DNA of 59,285 bases from Rhizobium sp. (GCA_028290545.1 JAQGJP010000073.1:1-59285); one strand, 5' to 3'; positions 45,936 to 55,048 are shown, counted from the stretch's first letter. Numbers and translations: made by a program. Notes: a model not told the origin generated them from the sequence alone.

Positions 45936-46120
45936 TTCCGCCGTCCCTATCAATCCCAATCTGAGGATAAGACGTTTGCCCCTGCCATTTCCTTGGGTAG
46001 GCCCAGAATATTTTGTCCGACGCACCAGCCGTAACCGGTATACAGCGCGAGCGCCCCGCTCTAACGCTGCTAGCTAAGCGATTCCGGCATTTCAAACGCT
46101 GTTCTATTCAAGGATATTCA

Positions 46121-46996
46121 ATGTCTTCGCGTAGCGATTATCAGCTCGGCCTGCTGTTCGTGACGATATCGGCGATTGCCTGGAGCACTGCCGGATTCTT
46201 CACGCGGCTGATACCGCTCGACAGCTTCACCATGCTTGCCTGGCGTGGCGTGTTCGGATCGCTCAGCCTGATCCTGGTCATTGTCGCCTTGAACGGCAAA
46301 GGCGCATTCCGCGAATTCACCCGGGTCGGCAAGCCCGAACTGATCTACATCGGGCTGACGATTGTCGGCATGATCATGTTCATCACTTCGCTCGGCCATA
46401 CATCGGTCGCCCATGGCGCGGTGATCTATGCGACCATACCATTCTTGGCAGCCTTCCTCGGCTGGTATTTCCTGCGCGAATATCCGAGCCGAAGCGCAAT
46501 CATATCCGCCGGCGTCGCCATCGTCGGCGTGCTGCTGATGGTCGGCTTCGGCAGCGATGGTGGGCTGCTGGGCGACCTGCTGGCCTTCGGCATGACACTG
46601 TCCATGGCGTTCTCGATCATCGTCGTGCGCATGAACCCGACGATGTCGATGACGCCGTCCGCCTGCATCGGCGCGATCATCTGCACGATCATCTGCTGGC
46701 CGCTCGGCACCCCGATGGATGTCAGCGGTATCCAGATCGCCTATCTGGCGCTGTTCGGACTGGTCAACTCGGCCGTCGGCCTCGCCTTCTTCGCCTGGGG
46801 TTCACGGAAACTGCCGGCCGTCGAGACCGCGCTGATCGGCGCGCTCGACACGCCGCTGGCGCCGCTCTGGGTCTGGCTCGCCTTCAGTGAAATACCGGGC
46901 ACCAACACGATCATCGGCGGCCTGATCGTCTTTGGCGCGGTCATCGGCCATATCATCGCCAGCCAGAAATCGCAGCCCATTGCCGATGCGGCATAA
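46121..46996 (+). CDS. EamA-family (DMT) transporter, copy 1
   Basis: 291 residues, about ten membrane helices in two EamA repeats. LLFVTISAIAWSTAGFFTRLI begins the first; the second ends with ETALIGALDTPLAPLWVWLAF. The start at 46121 follows AAGGATATT. It is 29 bases before a second transporter of the same family with clearly matching blocks (ITWSSAGFFTRLI, ETALISTLDTPLAPFWVW), so the two are tandem duplicates. Substrate unknown; usually amino acids or metabolites. Confidence 0.9.
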   Translation: MSSRSDYQLGLLFVTISAIAWSTAGFFTRLIPLDSFTMLAWRGVFGSLSLILVIVALNGKGAFREFTRVGKPELIYIGLTIVGMIMFITSLGHTSVAHGAVIYATIPFLAAFLGWYFLREYPSRSAIISAGVAIVGVLLMVGFGSDGGLLGDLLAFGMTLSMAFSIIVVRMNPTMSMTPSACIGAIICTIICWPLGTPMDVSGIQIAYLALFGLVNSAVGLAFFAWGSRKLPAVETALIGALDTPLAPLWVWLAFSEIPGTNTIIGGLIVFGAVIGHIIASQKSQPIADAA

Positions 46997-47025
46997 TCGC
47001 TCAATGAATATTTCAGGAATTTAGC

Positions 47026-47895
47026 ATGGATCCGCGTCGCGAACATCGCCTGGGCCTGATCTTCGTCGTACTGGCTGCGATAACCTGGAGCAGCGCCGGC
47101 TTCTTCACCCGGCTGATCGCGCTGGACTATCCAACGATGATCGCCGGTCGCGGCATATTCGGCGCGATCGGCATGCTGGTCCTGATCATCGCCTTCGATC
47201 CACGTCACTGGACCTACCAGTTCCGCAACATGGGCTGGCCTGATGTCGTCTACATCCTGAACTATGTCTTCGGCACGCTCTGCTACATATCCTCGCTGGG
47301 GCTGACGTCGATTGCGCATAATTCGGTGATCTTTGCCACCATTCCCTTCATTTCGGCCCTTCTCGGATGGCTTTTTCTCCGGGAAATCCCCTCCGTGCAT
47401 GCGATCGGCGCGAGCGCGATCGCGATCCTCGGGGTGATGATCATGGTCGGATTCGGCGCCGATGGCGGTGTGGCTGGCGATGTTCTGTCATTCGCAGGCA
47501 CAGCCAGCATGGCGGCATCCATTATACTCGTACGCAAATATCGCACCATTGCCATCACCGCCTGCGCCTGCATTGCCTCCTTCATCAGCGGCGTCATCGC
47601 TCTGCCATTCGCCGAACTTTCCCACGTTACCAGTCTGAATTTCACCTATCTGGTGCTGTTCGGCCTTTTGAATGCATCGGCGGGCCTGACGCTTTTTTCG
47701 CTCGGCTCGAAACGTCTGCCGGCGGTCGAAACGGCGCTGATCTCGACACTCGACACGCCGCTTGCTCCGTTCTGGGTGTGGCTGGCATTCAACGAAATCG
47801 CCGGCCCACAAACGGTGATTGGCGGTTTACTGGTGCTGTTTGCCGTGATTCTGCACATCTATCTCAGTCAGAGGCGACCCAATGCCGCCATGTGA
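47026..47895 (+). CDS. EamA-family (DMT) transporter, copy 2
   Basis: 289 residues with ten membrane segments and two EamA domains, paralogous to the gene 29 bases upstream. LIFVVLAAITWSSAGFFTRLI matches the first helix of copy 1, and the GFGADGGVAGD loop is also shared. The two may form a heteromer or have diverged in substrate. Its last 28 bases overlap the convergent iron-sulfur protein gene. Confidence 0.9.
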   Translation: MDPRREHRLGLIFVVLAAITWSSAGFFTRLIALDYPTMIAGRGIFGAIGMLVLIIAFDPRHWTYQFRNMGWPDVVYILNYVFGTLCYISSLGLTSIAHNSVIFATIPFISALLGWLFLREIPSVHAIGASAIAILGVMIMVGFGADGGVAGDVLSFAGTASMAASIILVRKYRTIAITACACIASFISGVIALPFAELSHVTSLNFTYLVLFGLLNASAGLTLFSLGSKRLPAVETALISTLDTPLAPFWVWLAFNEIAGPQTVIGGLLVLFAVILHIYLSQRRPNAAM

Positions 47896-48554
47896 AACCT
47901 GAGCTGTTCGGGCGGATAGCGATAGCTGGGACCCACCGGGCAGGCATTGCGCGCCAGACAGCCTGACGTCATGCAGTCTGCCTGTCCTTCCGGCGAATGG
48001 ATATGAGATCGGCAGCCGGCGACATCGAACGACATCGGCTTGACCGCATCGACCGGACAATGCGTCAGGCAGGGCTTGTCATGACAGCGATCACAGGGAT
48101 GATCAGCGAGGACAACGCTGGCAATGCCGATCCTGTCCGCAAAGCCGATGGCGCCTCGATAGCCATGCCAGAGCCCATATTCCGGGTGGATCAACACGCC
48201 GAGCGGCGATGCTTTCAGCCCTTCCGCCCGCATCGCCCACTGCTGAAAGGGCTGCCAAGGTTTTTGCGAGGGGAAGTAGGCCTGTCCGCCCAAGCGCTCT
48301 GCCAATGGCCGGATGACCTCGGCCGACCAGGTGTCGAGAGGGTTTGCGATATCCGGCTCCTTCCCGGTCCGCCAGCGCGAAAAAGCCGGCCAGATCGAGC
48401 CGCCGATATTGCCGAGCAGAACCACAGCCCCAGCGCTAATGCCGGCCGCCATCTCCGGTCCGTCGCCGTCGAAATGCACGATACCGCGCAAAAAAATTCC
48501 GTGCGGCGAGAGCGCCGCACGGATTGTGTCGATTGTCGTCTGATCATTGCCCAT
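47868..48554 (-). CDS. Iron-sulfur (two [4Fe-4S]) protein beside mttB, possible corrinoid reductive activator
   Basis: 228 residues. The N-terminal 150 have no recognised motif except AGAVVLLGNIGGSIWPAF. The C-terminal domain has two cysteine sets: C154-x2-C157-x4-C162-x3-C166 and C181, C194, C199, C205 (ending ACPVG), giving a QueG-like double-cluster ferredoxin. QueG enzymes bind cobalamin, but the QueG catalytic region is not evident. Lies downstream of mttB on the same strand, separated by about 100 bases. Typical RamA/RACE activators have an ATPase domain that is missing here, so activation of the corrinoid is only suggested. An alternative start is ATG at 48590. Confidence 0.7.
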   Translation of the reverse strand: MGNDQTTIDTIRAALSPHGIFLRGIVHFDGDGPEMAAGISAGAVVLLGNIGGSIWPAFSRWRTGKEPDIANPLDTWSAEVIRPLAERLGGQAYFPSQKPWQPFQQWAMRAEGLKASPLGVLIHPEYGLWHGYRGAIGFADRIGIASVVLADHPCDRCHDKPCLTHCPVDAVKPMSFDVAGCRSHIHSPEGQADCMTSGCLARNACPVGPSYRYPPEQLRFHMAALGRL

Positions 48555-48655
48555 TATGTCCGGCCAGGTGGCTTGTAGTGCGGTCGCCATACATCCCGCT
48601 GAATCCAGTCGGCTACCTGATACCGTCCGCCATTCTCCCTGGCTTCGGGACCCTT

Positions 48656-50224
48656 TCAGGTGAACGCGTCGGGCATCGAATCCTTCTTCTGCTTGATGTA
48701 AGCAAGGAGGGCCTCATCGATTGCTGGATCGAGCGCCGGCGCCTCATACTGGTCGAGCCACGAGCGGCAAAGCGCGTTGGCACGTTGCTCGACGCGCTTG
48801 GCGCCTTCCACTTCCCACTGTTCGAAGGAGTTGTTGTCGGCCAGCGCCGAGCGGTAGAAAGCCGTCTGGAAGTTGGCCTGGGTATGTGCACAGCCGAGAT
48901 AGTGGCTACCAGGCCCGACTTCCTGAATGGCATCGAGCGCCTGGGCGTTTTCCGAGAGATCGATGCCGTCGGCCATCTTCTGCATCATGCCGAGCTGGTC
49001 CTGGTCGATCATGAACTTCTCATAGGACGAGACGAGCCCGCCTTCGAGCCAGCCCGCAGCGTGGAGCACGAAATTCGTGCCGGCCAGCAGCGTCATGTTG
49101 AGTGTGTTCGCGGACTCGTGGGCTGCCTGGGCGTCCGGAACCTTTGAGGCGCAAAGCGAGCCACCGGTACGGAACGGCAAGCCCAGACGGCGGGCGAGCT
49201 GTGCCGCGCCATAGGACACCAGCGACGGCTCCGGCGTGCCGAAGGTCGGCGCACCCGACTGCATCGAGATCGAGGCGGCGAACGTGCCGAACAATACAGG
49301 CGCACCCTTGCGGATCAGCTGCGTGAACGATGCACCGGCCAGAACTTCGGCGAGGATCTGCGTCAAGGTACCGGCGACCGTCACCGGGCTCATCGCGCCG
49401 GAAAGGATGAACGGCGAAATCACCGTCGCCTGGTTGTGGCGGGCGTACACTTTCAGCGCACCCACCATCGTCTCGTCGAACACCATCGGCGAGTTGGCAT
49501 TGATCAGGTTGAGCGTGACGCAATTGTTCTCGACGAACTCATCGCCGAACACCAGCTTGGCCATGGCGATGGTGTCTTCGGCGCGTTCGGGTGCCGTGAC
49601 CGATCCCATGAACGGCTTGTCGGAATATTTGATATGGCTGTAGATCATATCGAGGTGGCGCTTGTTGACCGGCACGTCGACCGGCTCGCAGACCGTGCCG
49701 CCCGACGAATGGATCGACGGCGCCATATAGGCGAGCTTCACGAAATTTCGGAAATCCTCGATCGTCGCATAACGTCTGACGCCTTCGAGGTCACGCACGA
49801 AGGGAGGGCCGTAGACCGGCGCAAACACGGTCGCCTTACCGCCGATGTGGCAATTGCGCTCCGGATTGCGGGCGTGCCAGGTGAAGCTCGAAGGGGCGGA
49901 CTTGAGGATCTCGCGGCAAAGACCTTTGGGGAAATGCACGCGCTCGCCCTTGACGTCGGCGCCGGCTTCCTTCCAGAGAGCAAGCGCTTCGGCATCTTCG
50001 CGAAATTCGATACCGATTTCTTCGAGGATGCGATCGGCATTGTTCTCGATCAGTTGCAGGCCTTCTTCGTCGAGCACTTCATATTCGCGGATCTTGCGGG
50101 TGATATAGGGCAAGGATGGAGCCGGACCGCCACCCGTACGCGCGGCGCGTCGGGCCGCAGCACCACGACCGCGGCGCCCGCCGCCTTCACTCTGCTCGGC
50201 TGGCTGTTCGTTTGTCTGGTCCAT
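48656..50224 (-). CDS. mttB: MttB-family methyltransferase (non-pyrrolysine)
   Basis: 522 residues from 50224 (MDQTNEQPAEQ), where AGAGGA is six bases upstream; two nearby upstream ATGs are less well spaced. The first 45 residues are low complexity with GGGRRGRGAAARRAAR. After that the MttB fold: KIREYEVLDEEGLQLIEN, DRILEEIGIEFRED, and DKPFMGSVTAPERAEDTI, GPGSHYLGCAHTQANF. There is no in-frame amber codon, so no pyrrolysine; such enzymes demethylate quaternary amines such as glycine betaine, proline betaine or carnitine, moving the methyl to a corrinoid protein. The substrate is not known. Confidence 0.9.
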   Translation of the reverse strand: MDQTNEQPAEQSEGGGRRGRGAAARRAARTGGGPAPSLPYITRKIREYEVLDEEGLQLIENNADRILEEIGIEFREDAEALALWKEAGADVKGERVHFPKGLCREILKSAPSSFTWHARNPERNCHIGGKATVFAPVYGPPFVRDLEGVRRYATIEDFRNFVKLAYMAPSIHSSGGTVCEPVDVPVNKRHLDMIYSHIKYSDKPFMGSVTAPERAEDTIAMAKLVFGDEFVENNCVTLNLINANSPMVFDETMVGALKVYARHNQATVISPFILSGAMSPVTVAGTLTQILAEVLAGASFTQLIRKGAPVLFGTFAASISMQSGAPTFGTPEPSLVSYGAAQLARRLGLPFRTGGSLCASKVPDAQAAHESANTLNMTLLAGTNFVLHAAGWLEGGLVSSYEKFMIDQDQLGMMQKMADGIDLSENAQALDAIQEVGPGSHYLGCAHTQANFQTAFYRSALADNNSFEQWEVEGAKRVEQRANALCRSWLDQYEAPALDPAIDEALLAYIKQKKDSMPDAFT

Positions 50225-50335
50225 ATTCATTCCTCTACCAATTCCGCGACACACGGATCACTGTTGCCTTTGATCCTAAAGGATGCCGCAAAATGAACAA
50301 TCCTTAATGCGCCAATGTGTACGCTGGAAACGAAA

Positions 50336-50412
50336 TGGGCGATTTGGTTGGGCGATTTCAGCTGTCAAAACTGCAAAGCCAAGCAATTCACCGGTTTTCG
50401 ACGGTCAAAACC
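50336..50412 (-). promoter_or_regulatory. Possible operators upstream of mttB
   Basis: A direct repeat of TGGGCGATTT (50336-50345 and 50349-50358, period 13) and an inverted repeat GGTTTT-N8-AAAACC (50393-50412) lie in the 230 bases before mttB. Regulator unknown. Confidence 0.35.
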
Positions 50413-50457
50413 TCGAAAAATATGCTTATACGACGACGGCGATTTGCGCGAGATTGG

Positions 50458-52437
50458 TCAGCCCGCGACACGCAATGGCGACAGGTCCCGCTCGCCGTCC
50501 TTCCGCAGGTAGGACAGCAGCGAAAGCGAATTCATTGGCCGCGCATAGAAATAGCCCTGCGCCAGCGCGATTCCGAGCTCCTGCAGCACAGCCTTCTGTT
50601 CGGCGGTCTCCACTCCCTCGGCAATGACGTTGATACCGAGATCATAGGCCATGCGGCTGATACTGCGGGCGATATTCAGGCTCTTGCCCGAGGTCGCCAC
50701 ATGGTCGATCAGCGACTTGTCGAGCTTGATCTTGCGAAATTCGAGATTGGCGAGACGGCTGAGATTTGAATAGCCCTTGCCGAAGTCATCGACTGCAAGA
50801 TAGATGCCGGCCAGGCGGAAATGCTCGATATTCCGATCGACGATCTCGTTTTCCGCCATCATCGCATCTTCCGTCAATTCGAGCAGCAACTGGCCGCGCT
50901 CGATGCCATGGCTCTTTGCAACTTCCAGCACCGCCTCCGAGAAACCCGGCAGATTAAGAAGTCCCGGTGTGACGTTGACGGTTACCAGCAGATCGTAGCC
51001 ACACTTGGACATCCAGTTCCGGACCTCGCAAGCGCGATCGGCAACATGCAACGTCAGCGGCAGAATCTGGTTGGTCTGCTCGGCGGCGTCGATGATTTCG
51101 AAAGGCGAGATCGCACCGAACTCCGGGTGCGTCCAGCGCACCAGCGCCTCGATGCCCTTGGGTGTCCCGCATTTGAGCGACACGATCGGCTGGTAGTCCA
51201 CATGGATCTGGCCGTCGGCAATTGCTGTCCTGAGCTCCTTCTGCAGTCGGCGCTTGCGGTTGCTCTCGATCATGATCTCGGGCGTCGTGAACTGCACGCG
51301 ATTGCGGCCGGCGGCCTTTGCCGCATAGAGCGCGATATCCGCGTTCTTCATCAGGCTGACACCGGTTGCTTCCTTGCCGGCTTCACCCGAATGAGCGACA
51401 CCGATGCTGGCCGACGCCTTGATCGGCTGGCCCTCGAACAACACGCCTTCGTTGATGCGTTCGACCGCGCGTCTCGCAAACTCCTCCGCGCGCGCCTTGG
51501 ATCCCTCGACCAGAACCGCGAATTCATCGCCGCCGAGACGCGATGCGACGTCTCCCTCAACACTGAGCTCGCTGAGAACCAAAGCCGTATAACGCAACAG
51601 CTGATCGCCAGCCGCATGGCCGAGCGTGTCGTTGACACCCTTGAAGCTATCGAGGTCGATCAATACGACAGCAAAATCGGCGTCGCGCGACCTGCAGTGC
51701 AGCGCGGTCTCGAAATGACGGCGGTTGCAGATGCCCGTCAGATGATCGGAAATCAGCAGGTGGTGCTTTTCTTCGACCGTCGCATTGAGCTTTCGGTTGC
51801 CCCGCCGCGAGAGATAAAGTTCGAACAAGACATACAGGAAGGTAAGGCCGGCGAGAACACCATATTCGAGTTGCAGCACCTTGATGCTCTTAAGGCTGTT
51901 CAACGCCTTCTCAACCGTTCCCTGCATGCGATTGCGACGCGCGGAATAGGCCTTGTCGCTATAGTGCATCAGGCCATCCTGATAGCGGATAGCAAAAGCC
52001 CCTACACCGGCGAAGGTTTCCAGCACGCCGAAATGCAGCATCTGAATTGCCTTCTCCAGCTCGGGAAGTGCTTTGGCGACATCCACGATAATGGCCGTCT
52101 CGACCACATCGGCGGCTTTCAGTGCCTCGTGGTAGCTGCTGGCGTTCAGCGCATCAATGCGCGAATAGAAAATGTCGAAGGCGAGCTGCACGTCGGCATC
52201 CCTTACCGAACTGTCGCCGTGAGCATAGCGGTAGGCCTTGCCGATCAGGTCGTTGACATCCATTTCGGCGCGCGTTGCTTCCTCGAAACGGTCGACATTG
52301 AAGAGATGCAGCCTTATGCCGTCCTCAATCGAGGTAATGCTTTGGTCGCTGATCAACATCAAAGTGGCAAACAACGCGAGAGCGGCTGGAAAGCGCAACA
52401 GAAGCAAATTGGAGCGGGTGATACGCGGCGGTTTCAT
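50458..52437 (-). CDS. GGDEF-EAL cyclic-di-GMP enzyme with membrane-anchored sensor
   Basis: 659 residues. Two membrane segments (NLLLLRFPAALALFATLML at about 10-30, and VLAGLTFLYVLFELYLS near 195-215) frame a periplasmic sensor of unknown type. Then comes the GGDEF domain (RLGGDEFAVLVEG, intact, so cyclase-competent) and the EAL domain (GIEALVRWTHPE, with ELTEDAMMAE and DDFGKGYSNL), also apparently intact. The start at 52437 overlaps the preceding gene's stop as ATGA. It probably relays a signal from the periplasmic protein upstream. Confidence 0.92.
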   Translation of the reverse strand: MKPPRITRSNLLLLRFPAALALFATLMLISDQSITSIEDGIRLHLFNVDRFEEATRAEMDVNDLIGKAYRYAHGDSSVRDADVQLAFDIFYSRIDALNASSYHEALKAADVVETAIIVDVAKALPELEKAIQMLHFGVLETFAGVGAFAIRYQDGLMHYSDKAYSARRNRMQGTVEKALNSLKSIKVLQLEYGVLAGLTFLYVLFELYLSRRGNRKLNATVEEKHHLLISDHLTGICNRRHFETALHCRSRDADFAVVLIDLDSFKGVNDTLGHAAGDQLLRYTALVLSELSVEGDVASRLGGDEFAVLVEGSKARAEEFARRAVERINEGVLFEGQPIKASASIGVAHSGEAGKEATGVSLMKNADIALYAAKAAGRNRVQFTTPEIMIESNRKRRLQKELRTAIADGQIHVDYQPIVSLKCGTPKGIEALVRWTHPEFGAISPFEIIDAAEQTNQILPLTLHVADRACEVRNWMSKCGYDLLVTVNVTPGLLNLPGFSEAVLEVAKSHGIERGQLLLELTEDAMMAENEIVDRNIEHFRLAGIYLAVDDFGKGYSNLSRLANLEFRKIKLDKSLIDHVATSGKSLNIARSISRMAYDLGINVIAEGVETAEQKAVLQELGIALAQGYFYARPMNSLSLLSYLRKDGERDLSPLRVAG

Positions 52438-52925
52438 CTTACTGTCAGCTCTTTCAGTTGCCATATGCTGCGGGATTCATAGACCGCGTTGTTCTGCAAT
52501 TCCGGATGGTCTGCATTCGGATAAACGATCCAGGCAGGACCGCGCTCGCGGATGCCGATCGGCCTGCCATCGACTTCGATCGCGGCAATGACGTCATAAT
52601 TCTCGAAATCCGTCACCGGGATATCGACGTCATACCGATCGAGCGCATAGCAATAAGCAAAATCGCCGGTCACACCGGCTGCCCTGAGCAGGTCACGAAC
52701 CAGAGGCCCGCGCACGTCATGTTGCATACCGTCCAGCGCAGGCAAAATTGCCTTCATGCGGACCATGCCCGTCTTTGCAATGATCGTATCAGTAACCGCG
52801 AATTGTACATTTTCATCTTTTCTGGATTTGATAAAAAAATAGACGTGACCGGCCAAAGCAACCGAAACGCTTGAAAATGTCGCAAAAAACAGCGTAAAAA
52901 TAGATAATCGTACCAGATATCGCAT
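52434..52925 (-). CDS. Periplasmic molybdopterin-binding-fold (sulfite oxidase-like) protein
   Basis: 163 residues with a signal peptide (MRYLVRLSIFTLFFATFSSVSVALA). The mature part has blocks of the oxidoreductase molybdopterin-binding family: VRGPLVRDLLRAAGV, YCYALDRYDVDIPVTDFENY and VIAAIEVDGRPIGIRERGPAW, IVYPNADHPEL. The usual molybdenum-ligand cysteine cannot be placed with confidence, so it may be a non-catalytic sensor. It overlaps the GGDEF-EAL gene by four bases, which suggests that it modulates that protein. Confidence 0.75.
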   Translation of the reverse strand: MRYLVRLSIFTLFFATFSSVSVALAGHVYFFIKSRKDENVQFAVTDTIIAKTGMVRMKAILPALDGMQHDVRGPLVRDLLRAAGVTGDFAYCYALDRYDVDIPVTDFENYDVIAAIEVDGRPIGIRERGPAWIVYPNADHPELQNNAVYESRSIWQLKELTVR

Positions 52926-53075
52926 TTGGATCTCCCGCAGGCGGATACAATGGAATTACATCAAGTTTATTAAATTTGGATTATTCGAAAGCTACGGGAT
53001 TTTCTGGGAACCGCTGCGCTTAATCAGCGTCCTGTCGCTGAAAGGACCTATCGTCGCTTTTCACTCCGAACTCGT

Positions 53076-53089
53076 CGTTTTCGAAAACG
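53076..53089. promoter_or_regulatory. Palindrome upstream of the corrinoid protein gene
   Basis: CGTTTTCGAAAACG is a perfect 14-base palindrome 83 bases before the corrinoid protein start. The half-site GTTTTCGA also occurs upstream of mttB (within 50393-50412), hinting at a common regulator. Confidence 0.4.
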
Positions 53090-53171
53090 CTTTGCAATCC
53101 GGGACGGCTAACTATAGTGCAAGGCGGCGATGGTAGAATCCCGCATCGATAATCAATTCACGAGGATCGCA

Positions 53172-53873
53172 ATGGCAGACGATGAAATCATTCTTTCCGA
53201 GCTTTCGGACGAAGAGCTTGTGCAGCAGATGCATGACGATCTTTACGACGGGCTCAAGGAAGAGATCGAGGAAGCCACCAACATCCTGCTTGGGCGCGGC
53301 TGGGTGCCTTACGACGTTCTGACCCAGGCGCTCGTCGAAGGCATGCGCATCGTCGGTATCGACGTCCGCGACGGCATCCTGTTCGTGCCGGAAGTTCTGC
53401 TGTCGGCCAACGCCATGAAAGCCGGCATGTTCATTCTTCGCCCGCTGCTTGCCGCGACCGGCGCACCGAAGCAGGGCAAGATGGTCATCGGCACCGTCAA
53501 GGGTGACATTCACGACATCGGCAAGAACCTTGTCGGCATGATGATGGAGGGCGCAGGTTTCGATGTCATCGATCTCGGCATCAACAATCCAGTCGAGAAT
53601 TATCTCGACGCCATGGAACGCGAGAAGCCGGATATCGTCGGCATGTCGGCGCTGTTGACGACGACCATGCCATACATGAAGGTCGTGATCGACACGATGA
53701 AGGAAAAAGGCATCCGCGACGATTACATCGTGCTGGTCGGCGGCGCACCGTTGAATGAAGAGTTCGGCAAGGCTGTCGGCGCCGACGCCTATTGCCGGGA
53801 TGCGGCGATCGCGGTCGAGACCGCCAAGGACTACATCAAGCGCAAGCACAATTCTCTCGCCGCTGGCGTCTGA
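53172..53873 (+). CDS. Corrinoid (B12-binding) methyltransferase protein
   Basis: 233 residues. An N-terminal helical cap (MADDEIILSELSDEELVQQM to about residue 95) precedes the Rossmann B12-binding domain with D112-x-H114-x-x-G117 (GTVKGDIHDIGKN), the base-off cobalt-ligand histidine motif, then SALLTTTMPYM and LVGGAPL. This is the MtbC/MttC-type carrier that accepts a methyl group from MttB and gives it to THF through the pterin-binding protein at 58057. The start at 53172 has an adjacent weak GAGGATCG site. Divergent from the periplasmic gene and read toward the entericidin gene. Confidence 0.95.
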   Translation: MADDEIILSELSDEELVQQMHDDLYDGLKEEIEEATNILLGRGWVPYDVLTQALVEGMRIVGIDVRDGILFVPEVLLSANAMKAGMFILRPLLAATGAPKQGKMVIGTVKGDIHDIGKNLVGMMMEGAGFDVIDLGINNPVENYLDAMEREKPDIVGMSALLTTTMPYMKVVIDTMKEKGIRDDYIVLVGGAPLNEEFGKAVGADAYCRDAAIAVETAKDYIKRKHNSLAAGV

Positions 53874-53896
53874 TCAGGACAGGCATTCACACTGGA

Positions 53897-53929
53897 AAAC
53901 TGGCCGCTGCAGCAATGCGCGGCCAGTTT
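53897..53929. terminator. Two-way terminator between corrinoid protein and entericidin genes
   Basis: AAACTGGCCGC and GCGGCCAGTTT form a perfect 11-base stem followed by GCGTTTTG on the plus strand. It lies between the convergent genes at 53873 and 53938. Confidence 0.8.
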
Positions 53930-53937
53930 GCGTTTTG

Positions 53938-54084
53938 TCAGTCGGCGATGTCCTTGGCCGCGGATTCCGTCGCATTGGCAGTGTTGGACACATCCTTGCC
54001 CGCGCCACGTATGGTATTTGCGCAAGAGCTGAGAAAAAGCACGGCGGTCAAGGCGATCACAATCTTCGTTGAAACACTGGTCAT
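53938..54084 (-). CDS. Entericidin-like small lipoprotein
   Basis: 48 codons. The reading MTSVSTKIVIALTAVLFLSS is followed by the lipobox LSSC (C21) and ANTIRGAGKDVSNTANATES, the EcnA/EcnB pattern. It ends AAKDIAD. GGAGAG lies upstream of the start. Entericidins are stress-associated antidote/toxin lipoproteins in enterobacteria, and many alphaproteobacterial genomes carry orphan copies. Convergent with the corrinoid gene. Confidence 0.85.
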   Translation of the reverse strand: MTSVSTKIVIALTAVLFLSSCANTIRGAGKDVSNTANATESAAKDIAD

Positions 54085-54442
54085 TTTGCTCTCCAAATCG
54101 AAATTGACTGACGAGGCAACAGCTGCCCCCTGCGTGTCGCGAGCAGCCCACGGAACCCGACAAACGCCGCCGTTGCACCACTCGCGAATTGAACGCGCGA
54201 CACGAAATAATGTTCAATCGTTCATCACACTTTCGGCATATTTCCGGATATTCGCTGCTGGGGACGCACAATTCAGGCGGCGGGCCGAATGCGCGTGCGC
54301 ACTGAATATTCGCGCAGAGGCGCCTCAGGCCTGTGTTCCTGGCATGGATTGGCCGCGTTTGGCGACACCTGTTGCCGCTTGCGGCATTCCATGTTGAAGG
54401 AATTCTCCTATATTGGTGGAACGATGAAACGCTGGACCGCCA
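54085..54442. other. Intergenic region between entericidin and DUF1638 genes
   Basis: 358 bases without a recognisable gene. It must contain both divergent promoters; I could not point to a clear -10/-35 pair on either strand. No strong hairpin was seen. Confidence 0.5.
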
Positions 54443-55048
54443 ATGAACGATGATGTCACGACCCCTGAACCACTTCGTATCATCGCCTGCGGTGCCATCG
54501 CTCGCGAAGTGATCGCCATCAAGCAGATGAACGGTCTCGATCACGTCGATCTGCAATGTCTTCCCGCCATCTGGCACGTCTATCCGGATAAGATCGTGCC
54601 GGGCCTGCGCGAGAAGATCGCCGAAGCGCGCGCCGAAGGCTACAAGCGCATCTATATCGGCTATGCCGAATGCGGCACGCAGGGGCAACTCGACAAGCTC
54701 TGCCTGGAAGAAGGCATCGAACGCATTGCCGGACCCCACTGTTATGCGTTCTTCAGCGGGACGGAGAAATTTCTGGCCGAATGCGAAAACGAATTCACCG
54801 CCTTCTATCTTACCGACCTCATCACCCGCCAGTTCGAGGCCTTCGTGATAGAACCTCTAAAGCTCGACAAGCACCCTGAACTGCGCGACATGGTGTTCGG
54901 AAACTATACCAAGATCGTCTACCTGGCCCAGACCAGGGATGAAGATCTGGAGAAGAAGGCCAGGTGGGCGGCCGACTATCTGAAACTTGACTATGAATAT
55001 CGCTTCACCGGCTATGGCGATCTCGCACCGGCGGTCATCAACGCTTGA
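54443..55048 (+). CDS. DUF1638-family protein of the corrinoid module
   Basis: 201 residues, a single DUF1638 domain. Conserved-looking blocks are RIIACGAIAREV, YIGYAECGTQGQLD and AGPHCYAFFSG, with cysteines at 16, 39, 77, 87 and 100 and a histidine at 99; the C/H pairs could bind a metal. The function of the family is unknown, but in alphaproteobacteria such genes tend to lie beside MttB and corrinoid proteins, as here. It probably helps corrinoid activation or methyl transfer (inference). Confidence 0.85.
   Translation: MNDDVTTPEPLRIIACGAIAREVIAIKQMNGLDHVDLQCLPAIWHVYPDKIVPGLREKIAEARAEGYKRIYIGYAECGTQGQLDKLCLEEGIERIAGPHCYAFFSGTEKFLAECENEFTAFYLTDLITRQFEAFVIEPLKLDKHPELRDMVFGNYTKIVYLAQTRDEDLEKKARWAADYLKLDYEYRFTGYGDLAPAVINA

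Noticed and set aside
48656..50224. Pyrrolysine in MttB
   Set aside because: No internal amber codon in the reading frame, and no pyl genes are visible.
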